Below are positions 62,919 to 64,000 of a stretch of DNA of 64,000 nucleotides, in pieces. The notes under the pieces are model-generated. The model saw only the letters and a list, made by a program, of their open reading frames with translations, ran no database searches and was not told where the DNA came from. Position numbers and translations under genes: made by a program. Numbering within the stretch: position 1 is the first letter of the stretch; each line of letters begins with the position of its first letter. This DNA is from JBDHAC01 sp039588215 (GTDB taxonomy: Bacteria > Gemmatimonadota > Gemmatimonadetes > Palauibacterales > Palauibacteraceae), in NCBI GenBank assembly GCA_039588215.1, contig JBDHAD010000005.1, positions 1-64,000 of the forward strand, read 5' to 3'.

Positions 62919-64000
62919 CTATTTGTCGAGTATCCGCACAGAGTCGCAGCCTTCGATCGGCGTTCCACCGTCTGTGGCGCCGTCGATGCACGCCTCGGTG
63001 TCACCCGGAGCGAGCCCGGTCTCCTTCTGACGGTAGTGCGACACGAGGTCGGTGAACCCGTCGCTGTTCACGTCCTGCAGGTGGTCGGCATACGTGACGG
63101 GATCCGTCAGGTCGTGTGCCGGCAAGGCTCCCGCGGGCCCGAAGGTGAGCGTGGTGACGTCCACGTCCGTCACGTCGAAGTCAGCGCTCCCGAGGATGGC
63201 CACGGGCACGACGCCGTTGCTCTTCGGGTTGATAGAGTTCGGGAAGCTGCCCGGCTTGATGTCGATGTCGACGATGATCAGCCCGCAGTTACTTGACACG
63301 CCGGATACCCAGCGCACTTCGTTCAGGAGCAGATTGTACTGGTTCCCTGCCGCACCTCCAGCGCCCCTGAATCCATGGAAGTGCTGGTCGGGCCCGGTCG
63401 CCACGATGCAGCCGCCACTGAACTGGCCGTACAATCCGACGACGCGGGTGAACAGCATAATGAACGGAGACAGGGCCGGATCCCAGGCCGAGAATCCGAT
63501 GTGGTTGTTCACGAAGCTGTTGTTGATCCCATCCGTCAACCCCGGAACGACTGCGCTGATCGCCATTCCGGTAGAGCCGGTGTCAAAATTGAACGCGGTG
63601 ATCCCCGGGGCGAGATCCGGCAGGTTGCCCGGGTCCTCGAAGATGACACCACCGCCCAGCGCCATATAGGGAAGAAGGCGGGTGTTCCAGTCGGCGTTGA
63701 TCGTGGCGCTGGAGATCCACGTGAAGATCAACACGTCGTAGGCGGCCCGCAGCTGAGCGGGAGACAGCGCATTGAAGGCCGCCGCGCTCACCGGGGTGAA
63801 CGTGCACACCAGGTCCCCGGACGCGCAGATTTGGGCTGCAGCTGCAAATCCGGAGTTCGCGCCTACACCCGCGATGTCGATCGTGTGGGCGCTGGAAGGT
63901 GCAACGGACGCTCTGACGCTGGGACCCGTGGGTCCCACGTCGCCGAACTGTACCATGGGTTGGTCCGCGGCCGCCCGGTCGGCAGACGCATCGGGCCCGG
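62919..64000 (-). CDS. Secreted IDIKPGS-domain protein, paralogue of the previous gene (partial)
   Basis: The frame is open beyond an internal ATG at 63956 to the window edge, and the upstream residues (PDASADRAAADQP) look like a mature lipoprotein N-terminus, so the start lies outside the window. The visible 360 residues contain an amidotransferase/ThuA-like region (YDVLIFTWISSATINADW, LLPYMALGGGVIFEDPG) and the module IVDIDIKPGSFPNSINPKS, VAILGSADFDVTDVD, DVNSDGFTDLVSHYRQKETG, ending SVRILDK. The two IDIKPGS genes differ in the first half but share the terminal 115 residues. Confidence 0.85.
   Translation of the reverse strand, partial: GPDASADRAAADQPMVQFGDVGPTGPSVRASVAPSSAHTIDIAGVGANSGFAAAAQICASGDLVCTFTPVSAAAFNALSPAQLRAAYDVLIFTWISSATINADWNTRLLPYMALGGGVIFEDPGNLPDLAPGITAFNFDTGSTGMAISAVVPGLTDGINNSFVNNHIGFSAWDPALSPFIMLFTRVVGLYGQFSGGCIVATGPDQHFHGFRGAGGAAGNQYNLLLNEVRWVSGVSSNCGLIIVDIDIKPGSFPNSINPKSNGVVPVAILGSADFDVTDVDVTTLTFGPAGALPAHDLTDPVTYADHLQDVNSDGFTDLVSHYRQKETGLAPGDTEACIDGATDGGTPIEGCDSVRILDK

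Noticed and set aside
1..64000. rRNA, tRNA, CRISPR arrays, transposases, phage genes, toxin-antitoxin pairs
   Set aside because: None was recognised on either strand; a weak tRNA could be missed without a dedicated scan.

Overview
The window is GC-rich (roughly two thirds G+C by eye), densely coded on both strands, and rich in exported proteins: Sec and lipoprotein signals, one Tat signal, several outer-membrane barrels. It carries many metallopeptidases (M1, M20 twice, M24, M28), amidohydrolases, sortilin-type propellers, a GH20 hexosaminidase and DUF2911, DUF3179, DUF4956 and DUF481 proteins. This mix suggests a free-living Gram-negative heterotroph feeding on peptides and glycans. The gene content and codon use look most like Gemmatimonadota, but that is inference: there is no rRNA or other phylogenetic marker here. 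I recognised no rRNA, tRNA, IS element, phage gene or CRISPR array.

Layout. 1-5.8 kb: a protein (cut by the window edge) fusing an ABC-type substrate-binding domain to a TolC channel, then a FadL-like barrel that runs tail-to-tail into a variant M20 peptidase. 5.9-13.6 kb: an M24 aminopeptidase, a DUF2911 lipoprotein, a large Omp85-type barrel with a kinase-like N-terminal domain, and a beta-propeller lipoprotein coupled to a DUF4956 membrane protein. 13.8-18.0 kb: a variant M28 peptidase, then a three-gene unit of two small membrane proteins and a sodium:solute symporter. 18.1-27.0 kb: a sortilin-like propeller, a CapA-type phosphatase, an M20D amidohydrolase with an Asp/Glu racemase-family protein, and a beta-lactamase-fold lipoprotein.

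27-33.3 kb: an isolated TadE/TadG pair of lower GC, then what looks like an envelope-stress block: mscL facing an ECF sigma factor, a small membrane protein and an MscS-like channel in one overlapping unit, followed by a DUF481 barrel. 33.4-42.8 kb: GH20 hexosaminidase, kelch-type propeller, DUF3179 lipoprotein, an RsrA-type sigma/anti-sigma pair, PEP synthase and YedK. 42.9-54.2 kb: a nitrilase-family protein, alpha/beta hydrolase, M1 peptidase, HAD phosphatase, PNPOx-fold protein, NudC, PQQ-type sugar dehydrogenase, an Asp-box sialidase-like protein, and a sirtuin coupled to an EamA transporter. 54.2-64 kb: a Tat-exported class V aminotransferase, a small lipoprotein, an operon of three amidohydrolases of which only the middle one keeps its metal ligands, and two secreted paralogues sharing an IDIKPGS-type C-terminal domain, the second cut by the window edge.

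The strongest leads for something unusual are: the kinase-like domain on an Omp85 barrel; the substrate-binding/TolC fusion; the amidohydrolase trio with metal-site-less outer members; the mscL/sigma/MscS block; and an orphan plus-strand terminator at 62.8 kb that suggests a small RNA. Several hydrolases (M20, M28, nitrilase) have substituted catalytic residues, a recurring theme here.
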